64,000 bases of DNA from Actinomycetota bacterium. Its GTDB lineage: Bacteria; Actinomycetota; Acidimicrobiia; Acidimicrobiales; RAAP-2. The notes below the pieces were generated by a model. The model made no database searches. It saw only the letters and a program-made list of their open reading frames with translations, and was not told the DNA's origin. The stretch covers positions 1-64,000 of the forward strand of contig JAJPJD010000018.1 in the NCBI GenBank assembly GCA_021324355.1, given 5' to 3'. Made by a program: the position numbers and the translations under genes. Every line of letters begins with the position of its first letter. Positions within the stretch are counted from its first letter, which is position 1. Below, piece by piece: positions 51,092 to 60,049 of this stretch.

Positions 51092-51873
51092 GCCCGGTCG
51101 CGGTAGTGACCGGGGCCGCCCGGGGCATCGGGGCGGCCATCGTCGAGCGGCTGGTCGCCGACGGCTGGGCGGTGGTGGCGCTCGACGCCTGTGAGGACGA
51201 CCCGGTCGTCTCCTACCCTTTGGCCACCCGGGCCGAGCTCGAGGCGCTGGCCGAGCGGCTCGGGCCGTCGGTGGCTCCGGTGGTCGGCGACGTGCGGTCG
51301 GCCACCGATCTGGTCGAGGCGGTGGCGCTGGCCGAGCGGCGCTTCGGCCCGCTCGATGCCGCCGTGGCGTCGGCCGGCGTGCTGGTCGGGGGCCCGCCGG
51401 TCTGGGAGATCGGCGAAGAGGAGTGGGCCGCCGCCTTCGAGGTCAACGTCTCGGGCGTCCGGCGTCTGGTCTCGGCCGCAGTGCCGGCCCTCCTCCGCCG
51501 GCCGGTTCCGCGCCAGGGGCGGGTGGTCGTCGTGTCATCGGCGGCGGCGGTGCTCGGCCTGCGTCGCCTGGGGGCCTACGTTGCCTCCAAGCACGCGGTG
51601 GTTGGCCTGGTCCGTGCCCTGGCTGCCGACCTGGCCGGGACCGGGGTCACGGCCAACGCGGTGTGCCCGGGCTCGACCCGCACCGCGATGCTCGAGGCCT
51701 CGGCCGCCATCTACGGGCTCGGCTCGGCGGAGGACTTCGGCGCTCAGGCGCTGGTCGAGCGGTTGCTCGAGCCGGACGAGCCAGCCGCCCTGGTGGCCTG
51801 GCTCTGCGGGCCGGAGTCGAGCGGGGTGACCGGGGCGGTGCTCCCGGTTGACGGCGGGATGACCGTCACCTGA
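51088..51873 (+). CDS. Mycofactocin-coupled SDR dehydrogenase
   Basis: A 261-residue SDR whose GTG overlaps the mftE stop (GTGA). VTGAARGIGAAIVERL binds the nicotinamide, VVSSAAAVLGLRRLGAYVASKHAVVGL holds Ser, Tyr and Lys, and NAVCPGSTRT is the PG motif. After the second strand it has an insertion, YPLATRAELEALAERLG (about 41-57), of the type that covers the cofactor in mycofactocin-coupled SDRs and makes it non-exchangeable. It therefore needs mycofactocin to regenerate NAD; the alcohol substrate is unknown. Confidence 0.92.
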   Translation: MSPVAVVTGAARGIGAAIVERLVADGWAVVALDACEDDPVVSYPLATRAELEALAERLGPSVAPVVGDVRSATDLVEAVALAERRFGPLDAAVASAGVLVGGPPVWEIGEEEWAAAFEVNVSGVRRLVSAAVPALLRRPVPRQGRVVVVSSAAAVLGLRRLGAYVASKHAVVGLVRALAADLAGTGVTANAVCPGSTRTAMLEASAAIYGLGSAEDFGAQALVERLLEPDEPAALVAWLCGPESSGVTGAVLPVDGGMTVT

Positions 51874-52230
51874 GCGATGATGGGTCCCCGACCCGCCAAG
51901 CGCGCCGGGGCGTGCCGGGGACGGCGCTGATCGCGGGCCAGCCGGCCGAGCTGGACCCGCGGGTGGTTGTGGAGCACCCCGTTCCGACGGCCTGGTTCGG
52001 GTGCGAAACCGCCGAGTCGACGGCGCCCCCCTCCCTCGGCTGACCGGCGACGTCGCCCTCGCCTCCGAGGCGGTCGAGGGCCGGCGGATGGCAGACCCCG
52101 GCTGGTGTGCCGGACCTGCGGGCGGCCTCGCGCCGGTGCTCGGTCTGTGGCGGGTCCGAGACGCTCCGTGCCTGGCGGTGGCCCGCGCCGCGCACTTGCG
52201 GTGCTCGGCCGGGGCGGCCAGAGTCGGGCG
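51874..52230. other. Intergenic stretch downstream of the mycofactocin cluster
   Basis: About 360 bases between the mycofactocin-coupled SDR and the phosphoribosyltransferase. The open frames are Arg/Pro/Gly-rich shadows, and no hairpin stronger than background was singled out. It should hold the promoter of the phosphoribosyltransferase gene. Confidence 0.4.
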
Positions 52231-52905
52231 GTGAGCGAGCGTCGGGGCACCTACCGGGTGACCGTCGGGTCCCAGGAGCTCGAGATCCCTCTCGTCCCCC
52301 TGGCAGAGGACCTCACGGTCGCGCTGCTCATCACGGTCGACCTGGGCGTCGCCTTCGCCCAGACCGCCGGGCGGGAGTTGGCGGCCAAGCTGGCTCCGGC
52401 CAGGCCGGAGATCGTTGTCTCGGTCGCCACGATGGGCATCCCGATCGCGATCGAGGTCACCCGGGCGCTCGGCCTCGACGACTACGTCATCTTGCACAAG
52501 ACCCCCAAGATCCACCTAGCCGACGCGATCGCCGAACCAGTGCGCTCGATCACCACCGCCACCCCTCAGCGGTTGCTGCTCGATCCGGCCCGGGTGGACG
52601 CGGTCGCCGGTCGCCGGGTGGCGGTGGTGGACGACGTGATCTCCACCGGCGGTTCCACCAAGGCCGCGCTCACCCTCATGCGCCGAGTCGGGGCGCAGCC
52701 AGTGGTGGTGGGCGCGCTGGTCACCGAGGGGGCCCAGTGGCGTTCCTACCTCGGCGAGGACGCCGCGCTGGTGCAGGCACTGGGCTCGATCCCGCTGTTC
52801 CGCCACGGTCCTGACGGCTCGCTGGTCGAGGACTGGGAGGGCCTCGGTGGCTCGACCCCGGCCCAGGCGGCGTCCAGCGCATCCGGTCCGCCCGGCGCGG
52901 GCTGA
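52231..52905 (+). CDS. Phosphoribosyltransferase (adenine/xanthine-type PRTase)
   Basis: A 224-residue type I PRTase from a GTG. The PRPP loop is RVAVVDDVISTGGSTKAAL (VVDDVISTGGST), with VVSVATMGIPIAIEVTRALG and YVILHKTPKIHLADAIAEP as the substrate-side hood. This is the adenine/xanthine/pyrimidine-operon-like group; nucleobase specificity cannot be read. It faces a nucleobase permease (NCS1) whose stop lies 7 bases from its own, so the two may form a salvage pair although not in one operon. Confidence 0.82.
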   Translation: MSERRGTYRVTVGSQELEIPLVPLAEDLTVALLITVDLGVAFAQTAGRELAAKLAPARPEIVVSVATMGIPIAIEVTRALGLDDYVILHKTPKIHLADAIAEPVRSITTATPQRLLLDPARVDAVAGRRVAVVDDVISTGGSTKAALTLMRRVGAQPVVVGALVTEGAQWRSYLGEDAALVQALGSIPLFRHGPDGSLVEDWEGLGGSTPAQAASSASGPPGAG

Positions 52906-52911
52906 GAGTTA

Positions 52912-54396
52912 CTAGTCGGGGGTTGCGGCCGCCAGGAGCCGGTCCTGCGCGTCGGCCTGCCGGCGCACCGAGCGCCAGGCGAGAGCCAGGTAGACCAGGG
53001 CGGCGACGCCGATCCCGAGGAAGACGCTGAAGTCGGCGCCGAAGCCGTCCTTGTCGGCGGTGTGGTAGGTGACCAGGTTGAGCCAGTGGGGCAGGTGGAA
53101 GGTGGCCGCCAGCGACTCGATGGCGGCAAACATCCCCACCAGCTGGGCGATGATCGCGGGCCAGAAGACCCCCCCGGTGCGGTAGTAGAGGCCGCCCCGG
53201 TCGGTTCGCTGGAGCTCGGCCGGGACGTAGCGGCTCCGGCGCATCCACCAGTCCACGATGAACACCCCGAACCAGGGTGCGATCCAGACGATCACCAGGT
53301 CGACGAAGTCCTTCAAGTAGGTGTTGAAGCTGGTGTTGAAGATGGCGACCATCGTCACCGTCCCGGCCAGCACGCAGTCGAGCAGGACCGCCTGGTTGCG
53401 CCGGATCGGAGCTCCGAGGGCCTGCAGGGTCACCCCCGAGGAGTACAGGTCCAAGCTGTTGATGGCGAACAGCTGGGCGATGGCCAGGACCAAGAAGACG
53501 TAGACGAACCAGGCCGGGAAGTAGGACTGGTGGATGAACGGCAGGAAAGCGTTGGCCGAGGTCCCCACCTTCACGAAGAAGGTGCCCACCGATGCGCCGA
53601 GCAGCATGATCAGGATCTCGGGGACTGCCGTCCCGAGGAACACCCAGCCGACGATGCCGGCCTTGGAGGTGTCCGGGGGGCAGTAGCGGGTGTAGTCGTT
53701 GCCGTTCTCGCACCAGCCCAGGCCGGACAGCACGATGACGAACGCCAGGCCCTCCATGTAGGTCTGCCAGTCGGCCGGATGCGCGACCCCGTGGGTGGTG
53801 GCGTGCGGGATCGCGAAGCCCAGCATGATCGCGAACATGACGAGGAACGGCACCACCAGCGCCCGCAGGGTCTTGAGGATGGTGGCATGCCCCAGGAACG
53901 GAAGCACCCCCTGGATCGCCACCGCCACCAGCACGAAGATCACCTTGGCCGGATCGCCACCGGCAAAGCCGGCCTTGGCCTGCAGGACCAGTGCCGCGCC
54001 GACGATGAGGATCAGCCCTTCGACCTCGAAACCGATCTGGGTGACCCAGTTGAACAGCGAGATGAGCCGGGAGCCGTTCGGGCCATAGCTGGCCCGGTTG
54101 GTCGCGAACACCGTCGTGCCGGTCTGGGGCGCTTGGAGGCTGGCCAGCCCGAGCAGGAAGTACGAGAGGTTCCCGATCAGGATCAGGCTCACGGCCTGGG
54201 CGAAGTCGAGGCCGAAGGTCATGAGCACCGCGCCGTAGATGAAGTACTCGACCTGTATGCTCGCCCCGGCCCACATCGCGCCGACATCGCGCGGGCGGGC
54301 CCAGCGCTCTGAGACCGGGATGTGGTCGATGCCGTGGGTCTCGACCCGGAACGCCTGATCGGTCGGCGGCAACGACTCCTGCGCAATGGTGGCCAA
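52912..54396 (-). CDS. NCS1-family nucleobase/cytosine permease
   Basis: A 494-residue protein of about 12 hydrophobic helices. VETHGIDHIPVSERWARPRDVGAMWAGASIQVEYFIYGAVL is the NCS1 N-terminal signature; GLGWCENGNDYTRYCPPDTSKAGIVGW and NTSFNTYLKDFVDLV are later family-typical stretches. The TTG at 54396 is taken as start because GGAGGAGGGG precedes it by 3 bases; the frame is open to 54483, with a GTG at 54411. Such carriers import cytosine, purines, hydantoins or thiamin with Na+ or H+. The adjacent PRTase supports a nucleobase. Confidence 0.82.
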   Translation of the reverse strand: MATIAQESLPPTDQAFRVETHGIDHIPVSERWARPRDVGAMWAGASIQVEYFIYGAVLMTFGLDFAQAVSLILIGNLSYFLLGLASLQAPQTGTTVFATNRASYGPNGSRLISLFNWVTQIGFEVEGLILIVGAALVLQAKAGFAGGDPAKVIFVLVAVAIQGVLPFLGHATILKTLRALVVPFLVMFAIMLGFAIPHATTHGVAHPADWQTYMEGLAFVIVLSGLGWCENGNDYTRYCPPDTSKAGIVGWVFLGTAVPEILIMLLGASVGTFFVKVGTSANAFLPFIHQSYFPAWFVYVFLVLAIAQLFAINSLDLYSSGVTLQALGAPIRRNQAVLLDCVLAGTVTMVAIFNTSFNTYLKDFVDLVIVWIAPWFGVFIVDWWMRRSRYVPAELQRTDRGGLYYRTGGVFWPAIIAQLVGMFAAIESLAATFHLPHWLNLVTYHTADKDGFGADFSVFLGIGVAALVYLALAWRSVRRQADAQDRLLAAATPD

Positions 54397-54557
54397 CGTC
54401 CCCTCCTCCACACCGCCCGGTGGCCGGACGGCGGGTGCTCCCTGGGCCACCCCCCCGGCGGGAGAAGGATGGGCGAGATCCACGGCGACGTCAAACGGGC
54501 AGCTGGTGCGCAGCCGGCCGGCGCGCGGTGGTGGCGCGGTTCGGTAGCGTACGGCCG

Positions 54558-55535
54558 GTGCACCCGCCTTCTGTCTCCTCGCTCGGCGCGCCCGGCGGCG
54601 GAGTCGAGGCCGCCGAGGGGGCCGTGGTCACGGCCCGCCGACTGACCAAGGCCTTCGGCGACCTGGTGGCGGTGGACCACATCGACTTCGACATCGTGCG
54701 GGGCGAGTCGTTCGGGTTCCTCGGTCCCAACGGAGCCGGGAAGACCTCGACCATGCGGATGATCGCCTGCATGTCGCCGCGGACCTCGGGCACCCTCACG
54801 GTGCTGGGCCGGGACCCCGAGACCGACGGGCCGGCAATCCGGGCCCGCATCGGGCTGGTGCCCCAGGAGGACAGCCTTGACCTCCAGCTGACCGTTCTCG
54901 ACAACCTCATGATCTACGGCCGCTACTTCGACCTGCCCAAGAAGGTCATCAGGGAGCGGGCCGAGCGACTGCTGGCCTTCGCCGAGCTGACCGAACGGGC
55001 GAGGGATACGGTCGAGCCGCTGTCGGGAGGCATGAAGCGCCGGCTCACCATCGCCCGGGCGCTGGTGTCCGAGCCCGACCTGTTGATCCTGGACGAGCCG
55101 ACCACCGGCCTCGATCCCCAGGCTCGGCACCTGCTGTGGGACCGCCTCTACCGCCTGAAGCTGGCCGGGGTCACCCTGGTGATCACCACCCACTACATGG
55201 ACGAGGCGGAGCAGCTGTGCGATCGGCTGGTGGTGATGGACAAGGGCCGGATCGCGGCCTCGGGCTCGCCGGCCGCCCTCATCGAGCGCTACTCGACCCG
55301 AGAGGTCTTGGAGCTGCGGTTCGTCGGCCACGAGCCGCCGGGGCACGACAGCCTGGCCGGCCTGGGCGAGCGAATCGAGGTGCTGCCAGATCGGGTGCTG
55401 GTCTACGCCGACGATGCCGAGCGGGCCCTTGGCGAGCTGGAGGGCCGCGGCATCCGGCCGGCCAACTGGCTGGTGCGCCGTTCCAGCCTCGAGGACGTGT
55501 TCCTGAGCCTGACCGGGCGCACGCTGGTCGATTGA
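54558..55535 (+). CDS. NodI/DrrA-type ABC exporter ATP-binding protein
   Basis: A 325-residue ATPase, GTG start at 54558. VTARRLTKAFGDLVAVDHIDFDI leads to Walker A GPNGAGKTS; LSGGMKRRLTIARALVSEPDLLILDEPTTGLDPQARHLLWDRLYRL is the characteristic NodI block in pieces (GGMKRR, LLILDEPTTGLDPQARH); VITTHYMDEAEQLCDRL holds the switch His. The C-terminal tail is of the DrrA type. Followed after 13 bases by two permease genes, making a complete ABC-2 exporter. Confidence 0.9.
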   Translation: MHPPSVSSLGAPGGGVEAAEGAVVTARRLTKAFGDLVAVDHIDFDIVRGESFGFLGPNGAGKTSTMRMIACMSPRTSGTLTVLGRDPETDGPAIRARIGLVPQEDSLDLQLTVLDNLMIYGRYFDLPKKVIRERAERLLAFAELTERARDTVEPLSGGMKRRLTIARALVSEPDLLILDEPTTGLDPQARHLLWDRLYRLKLAGVTLVITTHYMDEAEQLCDRLVVMDKGRIAASGSPAALIERYSTREVLELRFVGHEPPGHDSLAGLGERIEVLPDRVLVYADDAERALGELEGRGIRPANWLVRRSSLEDVFLSLTGRTLVD

Positions 55536-55548
55536 TCGGGGTCGAGTC

Positions 55549-56364
55549 GTGACGACGATGGAGACCTGGGGAGCCCAGCACGCCGCCGGTGGCCGCCTGC
55601 CACCCAGCCTGCGGGTCCTGCGTTACCACCTGTTCAGCTACCTGCGGACCTGGCGGTCGTCGCTCACCACCAGCTTCCTCGCCCCGGTGCTGTACCTGGC
55701 GGCGATGGGAGTCGGCCTGGGCTCGCTCATCAACCACCACGTCGGGACCGTCGACCACGTCCGCTACCTGAGCTTCGTGGCCCCCGGCCTGCTGGCCGCC
55801 AGCGCGATGCAAGTGGCCGCCAGTGACTCGATGTACCCGGTGATGGCGGCGATCAAGTGGATCCGCACCTACTACGCGATGCTGGCCACCCCGTTGGCGG
55901 TGAAGGACGTCGTGCTGGGCCACTTCGGCTGGGTGACGGTTCGGCTGGTCATCACGAGCGTCGCCTACCTCGGGATCATGGCTGCGTTCGGCACCGTCCA
56001 CTCCGCACTGGCCCCCCTCGCGCTGGTCGCTGCGATCCTGGTCGGCCTGTCGTTCGCCGGGGTGATTTCGGCGTTCGCCGCCACCCAGGAGAACGACCAA
56101 GGTTTCGCGACCATCTCCCGTCTCGGACTCATCCCGCTGTTCTTGCTGTCGGCGACCTTCTTCCCGCTTCGCCAGCTGCCCGGGTGGCTGCACCCCCTCG
56201 CCTACGCCACCCCGTTGTTCCATGGGGTCGACCTGTGCCGGATGCTGGTGCTCGGTCAGCTGGACTGGGTCTCAGCGGGATGGGACCTGGCGTACCTGGT
56301 TGGGCTGTGCGCCCTCGGGCTGGTCCTGTCCCGACGCCTCTTCACCCGGCGGCTGGTCGTGTGA
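55549..56364 (+). CDS. ABC-2 type permease (NodJ-like), first subunit
   Basis: A 271-residue protein with six membrane segments. LRYHLFSYLRTWRSSLTTSFLAPVLYLAAMGVGLGSLI and YLSFVAPGLLAASAMQVA are NodJ/DrrB-type landmarks, and SATFFPLRQLPGWLHPLAYATPLFHGVDLCR is the conserved end helix. GTG start; GTGA overlap with the next permease. A heterodimer of two different subunits is implied. Confidence 0.88.
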   Translation: MTTMETWGAQHAAGGRLPPSLRVLRYHLFSYLRTWRSSLTTSFLAPVLYLAAMGVGLGSLINHHVGTVDHVRYLSFVAPGLLAASAMQVAASDSMYPVMAAIKWIRTYYAMLATPLAVKDVVLGHFGWVTVRLVITSVAYLGIMAAFGTVHSALAPLALVAAILVGLSFAGVISAFAATQENDQGFATISRLGLIPLFLLSATFFPLRQLPGWLHPLAYATPLFHGVDLCRMLVLGQLDWVSAGWDLAYLVGLCALGLVLSRRLFTRRLVV

Positions 56365-57179
56365 CCGAGCCAGCCGCTGCCCTCGACTCCCGGGCCGCCG
56401 CCGGTCCCTTCCCGGCCGCGGGCCGGGGGGCGTGGCGAGTGTTCCAGCGCAACGTGGTCGTCTACCGCCGCGGGTGGCGGTTCTTGGTCTCGGGCTTCTT
56501 CGAGCCCTTCTTCTACCTGGTCTCGATCGGCCTGGGGCTGAGCAAGCTGGTGGGGACGGTCCACCTCGGTGGGCACGCCGTCGCCTACACCGCGTTCGTC
56601 GCCCCCGGCCTGCTGGCCGCGTCCGCAATGAACGGCGCGATCTTCGACTGCACGTTCAAGATCTTCTTTCAGCTCAAGATCATGAAGGTCTACGACTCGA
56701 TGCTGTCCACGCCGCTGTCCCCGGGCGACGTCGCCGCCGGGGAGCTGCTGTGGGCCCTCGCCCGCGGCGGCCTGTACTGCGGGGTCTTCATCTGCGTGAT
56801 GGCCGCCTTCGGCTACGTGGGCACGCCTTGGGTCGTGCTGTGCCTCCCGGGCTCGTTGTTCGCCGGCTTCGCCTTCGCCGGGGTCGCGATGGCCGGCACC
56901 TCCTTCATGCGCAGCTGGCAGGACTTCGACTTCGTGTTCCTGGCTGCCCTCCCGCTGTTCTTGTTCTCGGCCACCTTCTACCCGCTTGGTGTCTACCCAG
57001 GGTGGCTGCAGCTGGTGGTCCGGTGCACCCCGCTGTACCAGGCGGTCGCCTTGTTGCGAGGTCTGGATCTCGGGCTGTTCGACTGGTCCCTGCTCGGGCA
57101 TGCCGCGTACCTCTTGGTGATGGGCGCGGCCGGCCTGGCCGTGACCGGCCGGCGCATCGCCCACCTGGTGCTTCCCTGA
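56361..57179 (+). CDS. ABC-2 type permease (NodJ-like), second subunit
   Basis: A 272-residue six-helix permease, paralogous to the preceding one: FQRNVVVYRRGWRFLVSGFFEPFFYLVSIGLGLSKLV, YTAFVAPGLLAASAMNGAIFDC and SATFYPLGVYPGWLQLVVRCTPLYQAVALLRG match the same landmarks. Its GTG overlaps the stop of the first permease by GTGA. Together with the NodI-like ATPase it probably exports a lipid- or polysaccharide-linked compound. A G+C-rich hairpin follows. Confidence 0.88.
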   Translation: MTEPAAALDSRAAAGPFPAAGRGAWRVFQRNVVVYRRGWRFLVSGFFEPFFYLVSIGLGLSKLVGTVHLGGHAVAYTAFVAPGLLAASAMNGAIFDCTFKIFFQLKIMKVYDSMLSTPLSPGDVAAGELLWALARGGLYCGVFICVMAAFGYVGTPWVVLCLPGSLFAGFAFAGVAMAGTSFMRSWQDFDFVFLAALPLFLFSATFYPLGVYPGWLQLVVRCTPLYQAVALLRGLDLGLFDWSLLGHAAYLLVMGAAGLAVTGRRIAHLVLP

Positions 57180-57180
57180 G

Positions 57181-57204
57181 CCCGGCGCGCTGGCGCGCCC
57201 GGGG
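57181..57204 (+). terminator. G+C-rich hairpin after the ABC-2 exporter operon
   Basis: CCCGGCGCGC is followed after two bases by GGCGCGCCCGGGG, which folds back on it with a single bulge. It begins at the base after the stop of the second permease. A plausible terminator for the exporter operon. Confidence 0.5.
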
Positions 57205-57251
57205 CCGGGCGCGGAAGTCTTGCGGAGCGGTTCTTCGGACCAGGAGGCGCG

Positions 57252-58028
57252 ATGGAGCTCGAGCTCGAGGGCAAGGCGGTGCTGGTGACCGGTGGCTCCA
57301 ACGGACTGGGCCGGGCGCTGTGCCACCGGCTGGTGGCCGAGGGCGCATCGGTGGCGTTCTGCGGCACCGACCCCGGGCGGGTCGAGACCGCCCGGGCTGC
57401 GCTCGAGTCCGCAGGCGGTGACGTGCTGGCGATGCGGGCCGACGTCACCGACCCGGCCGACCTGGCCCGTCTGGTGGCGGGCACCCTCGAGCGCTTCGGT
57501 CGTCTCGACGGTCTGGTCAACAACGCCGGCCGGTCGGCCGCCCGGCCGCTGGCCGAGCTGGGCGACGCCGATTGGGACGAGGACCTCTCCCTCAAGCTCT
57601 ACGCCGCCGCCCGCCTCTGCCGGCTGGCCATGGACGCGTTGGCTCGCCAGGGTGGGTCGATCCTCAACGTGCTCGCAATCGCGGCGAAGGCACCGGGCGC
57701 CGGTTCGATGCCCTCCTCGGTGAGCCGGGCTGCCGGCCTGGCCCTCACCAAGGCGCTTTCCAAGGAGGTCGGCCCGGCCGGGGTCCGGGTCAACGCGGTG
57801 CTGATCGGGCTGGTCGAGAGCGGCCAGTGGGAGCGGCGGGCAGCGGCAGCCGGGGTCCCGGTCGGCCAGCTCTACGAGGACATGGCTCGGGGCTCGGGGA
57901 TCCCGCTCGGCCGAGTGGGCCGGGCCGAGGAGTTTGCCGACCTGGCCACGTTCCTGCTGTCCCCGAGAGCCGGCTACGTGAGCGGGGCGGCCATCAACCT
58001 CGACGGCGGCCTGTGCGCCGTCGGATGA
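57252..58028 (+). CDS. Short-chain dehydrogenase/reductase
   Basis: A 258-residue SDR with an ATG after a GGAGG site. VLVTGGSNGLGRALCHRLVAEGASVAFCGTD (TGGSNGLG) is the cofactor loop, DGLVNNAGRSAARPL the NNAG motif, and the catalytic stretch is LNVLAIAAKAPGAGSMPSSVSRAAGLALTKALS, where the usual Tyr of YxxxK is not evident: VSRAAG stands at that position. So this may be a catalytically altered SDR. It precedes the carboxyltransferase by one base and is probably coupled to it. Confidence 0.8.
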   Translation: MELELEGKAVLVTGGSNGLGRALCHRLVAEGASVAFCGTDPGRVETARAALESAGGDVLAMRADVTDPADLARLVAGTLERFGRLDGLVNNAGRSAARPLAELGDADWDEDLSLKLYAAARLCRLAMDALARQGGSILNVLAIAAKAPGAGSMPSSVSRAAGLALTKALSKEVGPAGVRVNAVLIGLVESGQWERRAAAAGVPVGQLYEDMARGSGIPLGRVGRAEEFADLATFLLSPRAGYVSGAAINLDGGLCAVG

Positions 58029-58029
58029 G

Positions 58030-59865
58030 GTGACCGGGTCGCCAGAGCCGGTCGTGGTCACCGCGCCCCTCCAGGGGACGGTGGTCTCGGTGGTCGCCGT
58101 CGGCCAGCAGGTGGCGGCGGGCGACCAGGTGGCCGTGCTCGAGTCGATGAAGATGGAGCACGTCGTGGCGGCCGAGGTGGCCGGCACCGTGCGCGAGGTG
58201 CGGCCCGGCCCAGGCGACACCGTCGAGCGCGGCGAGCGTCTGGTGGTGATCGAACCGGGCCCGGTCGACGCCCCCCGGGCGGTCGAGGGACCCGAGGCGG
58301 CCGGGACGGTGCGACCCGAGCTGGCCGAGCTGTGGGCGCGACGGGCCCGCCTGGCCGACGAGGCCCGCCCCGAGGCGATGGCCCGCCGGCATGGGACCGG
58401 GCATCGCAGCGCCCGGGAGAACCTGGCCGATCTGGTCGATCCGGGGTCCTTCGTCGAGTACGGCGGCCTGGTGGTGGCAGCCCAGCGCCGCCGCCGTCCA
58501 CTGGAGGAGCTCATCGAGCGCACCCCGGCCGACGGCCTGGTCGGCGGGATCGCCCGGGTCAACGGCGACCGCTTCCCACCCGACGCGGCCCGCTGCGCCG
58601 TGCTCTCCTACGACTACACGGTCCTGGCTGGGACCCAGGGGCACATGAACCACCGGAAGAAGGACCGGCTGTTCGAGCTGGTCGAGCGGCTCCGGCTGCC
58701 GGTCGTCCTGTTCGCCGAGGGCGGCGGCGGCCGCCCGGGCGACACCGACGGGGCCACGGTCACCGGCTTGGACACCCGAGCCTTCGCCCTGTTCGCCCGG
58801 CTGAGCGGGCTCGTCCCGCTGGTGGGGGTGGTCGGCGGCCGCTGCTTCGCCGGCAACGCCGCCCTTCTCGGGTGTTGCGATGTGATCATCGCCACCGCCG
58901 ACACCACGGTGGGGATGGGAGGGCCGGCCATGATCGAGGGCGGCGGCCTCGGGGTGTTCCCGCCCGAGGCGGTCGGCCCCCTGGCGGTCCAGGTGCCCAA
59001 CGGGGTCGTCGACATCGCGGTGGACGACGACGCCGCTGCGGTGGCGGTGGCCAAACGGTACCTGTCCTACTTCCAAGGGCCGATCGGCCAGTGGGACTGC
59101 GCCGACCAGGAGCAGCTCCGGGCTTGCGTGCCCGAGGACCGTCGGCGGGTCTACGACGTCCACCAGGTCATCGAGCTGGTGGCCGACACCGGGTCGGTCC
59201 TTGAGCTGCGCCGCGACCACGCCCCGGCCATGGTGACCGCGCTGGCGCGCTTGGAGGGCCGGCCGATCGGGATCGTGGCCAACAATCCGGCCCACCTGGC
59301 CGGCGCCATCGACGGGCCGGGCGCGAACAAGGCGGCACGGTTCCTCGCCCTGTGCGACGCCTTCGACCTTCCGGTGGTGGCGTTCTGCGACACCCCCGGG
59401 TTCATGGTCGGGCCCGAGGCCGAGCGGGCCGCGCTGGTGCGGTCGGCCGGACGGCTGTTCGTGACCGGGGCCAGCTTGTCCGTTCCCTACTGCACGGTCG
59501 TGCTGCGCAAGGGCTACGGCCTCGGCGCCCAGGCCATGGCGGCCGGCAGCTTCCGCGAGCCGTTGTGGATCGGCTCATGGCCGACCGGGGAGTTCGGCGG
59601 GATGGGGCTCGAGGGCGCGGTCCGGCTCGGGTACCGGCGGGAGCTCGAAGCGGTCGAGGACCCGACCGAGCGGGAGGCCCTCTTCGAGGCGATGGTCCAG
59701 CGCTCCTACGCCGCCGGCAAGGCGCTCAACGTCGCCTCCCACTTCGAAGTGGACGAGGTGATCGACCCGGCCGAGACACGCAGCCGCCTCGGCGCGGTGC
59801 TGGCCGCCGCCCCGCCACCCCGGCCTCGGGCGGCGAAGAAGCGGCCGCTGGTCGACCCCTGGTGA
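58030..59865 (+). CDS. Biotinyl-domain/acyl-CoA carboxylase carboxyltransferase fusion
   Basis: A 611-residue protein starting at a GTG one base after the SDR stop. Residues about 8-77 form a biotinyl domain: VTAPLQGTVVSVVAVGQQVAAGDQVAVLESMKMEHVVAAEVAG, with Lys41 of ESMKMEH as the biotin site. From about 110 to 600 is a carboxyltransferase (crotonase-fold pair) of the propionyl/acetyl-CoA type, with SYDYTVLAGTQGHMNHRKKDRLFELVERLRLPVV, GGGRPGDTDG, and the CT-C motifs KGYGLGAQAMAAGSF. The BCCP-CT order without biotin carboxylase is unusual; the missing subunit must be encoded elsewhere. It would carboxylate an acyl-CoA. Confidence 0.85.
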   Translation: MTGSPEPVVVTAPLQGTVVSVVAVGQQVAAGDQVAVLESMKMEHVVAAEVAGTVREVRPGPGDTVERGERLVVIEPGPVDAPRAVEGPEAAGTVRPELAELWARRARLADEARPEAMARRHGTGHRSARENLADLVDPGSFVEYGGLVVAAQRRRRPLEELIERTPADGLVGGIARVNGDRFPPDAARCAVLSYDYTVLAGTQGHMNHRKKDRLFELVERLRLPVVLFAEGGGGRPGDTDGATVTGLDTRAFALFARLSGLVPLVGVVGGRCFAGNAALLGCCDVIIATADTTVGMGGPAMIEGGGLGVFPPEAVGPLAVQVPNGVVDIAVDDDAAAVAVAKRYLSYFQGPIGQWDCADQEQLRACVPEDRRRVYDVHQVIELVADTGSVLELRRDHAPAMVTALARLEGRPIGIVANNPAHLAGAIDGPGANKAARFLALCDAFDLPVVAFCDTPGFMVGPEAERAALVRSAGRLFVTGASLSVPYCTVVLRKGYGLGAQAMAAGSFREPLWIGSWPTGEFGGMGLEGAVRLGYRRELEAVEDPTEREALFEAMVQRSYAAGKALNVASHFEVDEVIDPAETRSRLGAVLAAAPPPRPRAAKKRPLVDPW

Positions 59866-60049
59866 CCGGCGAGGTCGCCTCCTCCCTGAGCCTGCCCATT
59901 GTCGGAGCCCCGCGGGACGGCTAGGTTCGGGCCGCCCCGGGACGTGCACCGTTCCGGCCGGGTTTGGGATGGGGGGTTCCGCGGGGCGGCGCCTCGGGGA
60001 GTCGGCGAGTGCCGCTCCCCGAGGAGGCCGTCGAGGCCAACCCCCTGGC

